64,000 nt of DNA. Origin: Sipunculus nudus. Taxonomy: Eukaryota > Annelida > Sipuncula > Golfingiida > Sipunculidae. The stretch spans positions 24,359,956 through 24,423,955 of the forward strand of contig CM049312.1 in the NCBI GenBank assembly GCA_026874595.1, read 5' to 3'. How positions within the stretch are numbered: the stretch's first letter is position 1; each line of letters starts with the position of its first letter. Below are positions 62,227-64,000 of this stretch, one piece after another. Below the pieces are notes generated by a model. The model ran no database searches. It worked only from the letters and a program-made list of their open reading frames with translations, and had not been told where the DNA came from. Made by a program: the position numbers and the translations under genes.

Positions 62227-64000
62227 TGAAGAAATAATGTATTATTTGACTTTGCGGGAGTCTAATCATGTCGAAAATACAAAGCAATGTAGTAAAATTG
62301 AGGTAAAATTGGAAAATGAGTCCCTAAAATCCATATACAACTTTTAGAAAGTAGCAGAATTATATATTTGTGAATCTGATTGAACGGTTTTGACCTGTAT
62401 TTTGATATTCATGTTCAGAAACGGGCACTGTTGTGTAGCCAGGGAATCCTTTCGGGTCCCTACGGGTCATATATGTTTAATTTTAGGAAAATGTTTCATT
62501 TCTGTGGTGATTTCGACGTAAGGAAAGAATAAGCAAAGCATAGGCTAAGTGTAAGCAAAGGGATTTTCTCTTCATCAAAACTTTTTTGGACCCTTTTTCT
62601 AAAGATATAATGTGTTATTGGCCTTTGCGGGATTGTAATTGTGTCGAAAATATCTAAACATTGTAGTTAAATTGTGGACAAATTGAAAAATGGGTCCCCA
62701 AAAGCAATATATAACTTTTACAAAGCAGCAGAATTATATTTGTGATTTTGATTGAACGGGTTTGTCCTTTATTTTGATATTCATGTTCACTAACAGGCTC
62801 TGTTGTGTAGCCAGGGAGCCCTTTTGCGTCCCTACGGGTGATATGTGTGTATTTAGGGAAAATGGTTCATTTCTGTGGTAATTTCGACGTAAGCAAAGAA
62901 TAAGCAAAGCATAAGCAAAGTGTAACCAAAGGGTTTCCCTCTTCATAAATGCTTCTTGACACCATTTTCTGAAGTAATAATGTATCATTTCACTTTGCTG
63001 GAGTCTAATTAGGGGGAAAATATTAAAAAACTGAAGTTAAATTGTGGTAAAATTGGAAAATGGGTCCCCAAAATCCATATATAACTTTTAGAAAGTAGCA
63101 GAATTATATATTTGTTAATTTGATTAAACGGTTTTGACCTGTATTTTGATATTCATGTTCACAAACCGGCACTGTTGTGTACACAGGGAACAATTCTGCG
63201 TCCCTGCTGGTCATGTCTGTATGTATTTGAGGAAATTGTTTCATTCCTGTGATGATTTCTACGTAAGCAAAGAATAAGCAAAGCATAAGCAAAGTGAAAG
63301 AAACTTGATTCTCTCTTCATCAAAACATTTTGGGACCATTTTCTGAAGAAATAATGCGTCATTGGACTTTCTGTGAGTATAATTCTGTCAGGAATGGTTA
63401 AACAATAAATCTATATTGTGTCAAAATGAGAAAATGGGTCGAAAAAAATCAATAAATTACTTTAAAAAGTAGCAGTATTATACATTTGTAAATATCATTG
63501 AACGAACTTTCCCTTTATTTTTTCTTTATTCCTGTTCATTCTCCGGCACTCTTGTGTAGTCAGGGAAACCTTCTTCCACCCTACGGGTCATATAAGTGTG
63601 TATTCTAGGAAAATGTTTCATTTCTGTGGTGATTTCGACGTAAGCAAATAATAAGCAAAACATAAGCAAAGTGTAAGCAAAGGGTTTCCCTCTTCATAAA
63701 TGCTTTTTGCACAATTTTCTAAAGAAATAATGTATATTTGACTTTGCTGGAGTCCTTTTTATGTGGAAAATATTAAATAACTGTAGTTAAATTGTGGTAA
63801 AACTGGAAAATGGGTCCCCAAATTCCATATATAACTTTTAGCAAGCAGTAGAATTATAGATTTGTGATTTTGATTGAACGATTTAGCCCTTTATTTTGAT
63901 ATTCATGTTCATAACCGGCACTGCTGTGTAGCCAGGGAACCCTACGTAGCATATCTGGGTTACACATGTGTGTATTTTAGAAAAAAAAAATTCGTTTTTG
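62227..64000. repeat. Diverged monomers to the window end
   Basis: About five monomers with increasing departures from the family: GGGAATCCTTTCGGGTCCC near 62443, GTGTACACAGGGAAC near 63177, and CTTGTGTAGTCAGGGAAACC near 63551. The last copy is disrupted: after GGGAACCC at 63937 comes TACGTAGCATATCTGGGTTAC, and the window ends in a short A run and TTCGTTTTTG. Whether the array continues beyond 64000 cannot be told. Confidence 0.85.

Larger units (their letters stand above)
1..64000. repeat. ~374-bp satellite, head-to-tail array
   Basis: The whole window except 26358-30287 is built from one monomer family. Spacing of the core box TGTGTAGCCAGGGAAC, measured from one copy to the next, is mostly 369-377 bp. 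All copies read in the same direction and no inverted block was seen. Each monomer contains, in order: the core box; a segment ending near GGGTCATATCTGTGTGTAT; TTTCATTTCTGTGGTGATTT; four 11-bp minirepeats; CACCATTTTCTGAAGAAATA; a segment around GAGTCTAATTATGTCG; and an A+T-rich stretch leading to TTCATGTTCACAAACCGGCAC before the next core. The sequence is clearly A+T-rich by eye. The array runs off both ends of the window. No transposase, polymerase or other domain is encoded by any monomer. I do not recognise the family by name. Confidence 0.97.

Overview
The window is one long satellite-DNA array from a eukaryotic genome. It is not a gene region, and I support no protein-coding gene, rRNA or tRNA in it. 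Apart from one ~3.9 kb insertion, it is a head-to-tail array of an A+T-rich monomer of about 374 bp, roughly 160 copies, all in the same orientation. Every monomer carries a GC-richer core (TGTGTAGCCAGGGAAC or a close variant) and, about 90 bp further on, four 11-bp minirepeats of the form (g/a)TAAGCAAAGnn. The lack of bacterial-type gene density, the higher-order repeat structure and the style of the insertion suggest an invertebrate animal. A mollusc or other marine invertebrate would be my guess, with low confidence.

Layout. (1) 1-31440, less the insertion: a homogenised higher-order repeat (HOR). Monomer types named here A, B, C, D, E, F, G, B' and H are arranged as a 10-mer of about 3,690 bp (A-short, B, C, D, E, F, G, A-full, B', H) or a 7-mer of about 2,567 bp (A-short to G). 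From the left the order is 7 (with A-full), 10, 10, 7, 10, 10, 10, 10. Units are nearly identical, and rare variants are shared between neighbouring units at exactly 3,690-bp spacing, as expected from unequal exchange in register. (2) 26358-30287: a non-autonomous, repeat-built mobile element inserted in the A-full monomer of the last 10-mer. It has a hairpin at its left end, an inverted copy of that sequence near its right end, a terminal small hairpin followed by CTAG, a GTCT-rich tract, AGGTCA direct repeats, a 148-bp tandem array, a ~325-bp tandem array and five spaced CTCF-like motifs. (3) 31441-64000: the same satellite, but diverged and only locally homogenised. It includes a 1,218-bp unit in three copies, two separate ~1,495-bp two-copy repeats, a 1,492-bp tandem duplication, three adjacent copies of one 374-bp monomer, and long-range duplications at offsets of ~5.25, ~5.99 and ~7.5-7.85 kb.

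Nothing here works as a pathway. The interest lies in satellite evolution: a homogenised HOR next to diverged monomers with an element at the boundary, the internal 11-bp periodicity, and the regulatory-looking motifs that the inserted element multiplies. Short open frames of 60-75 codons recur in most monomers, but they are by-products of the repeated sequence.
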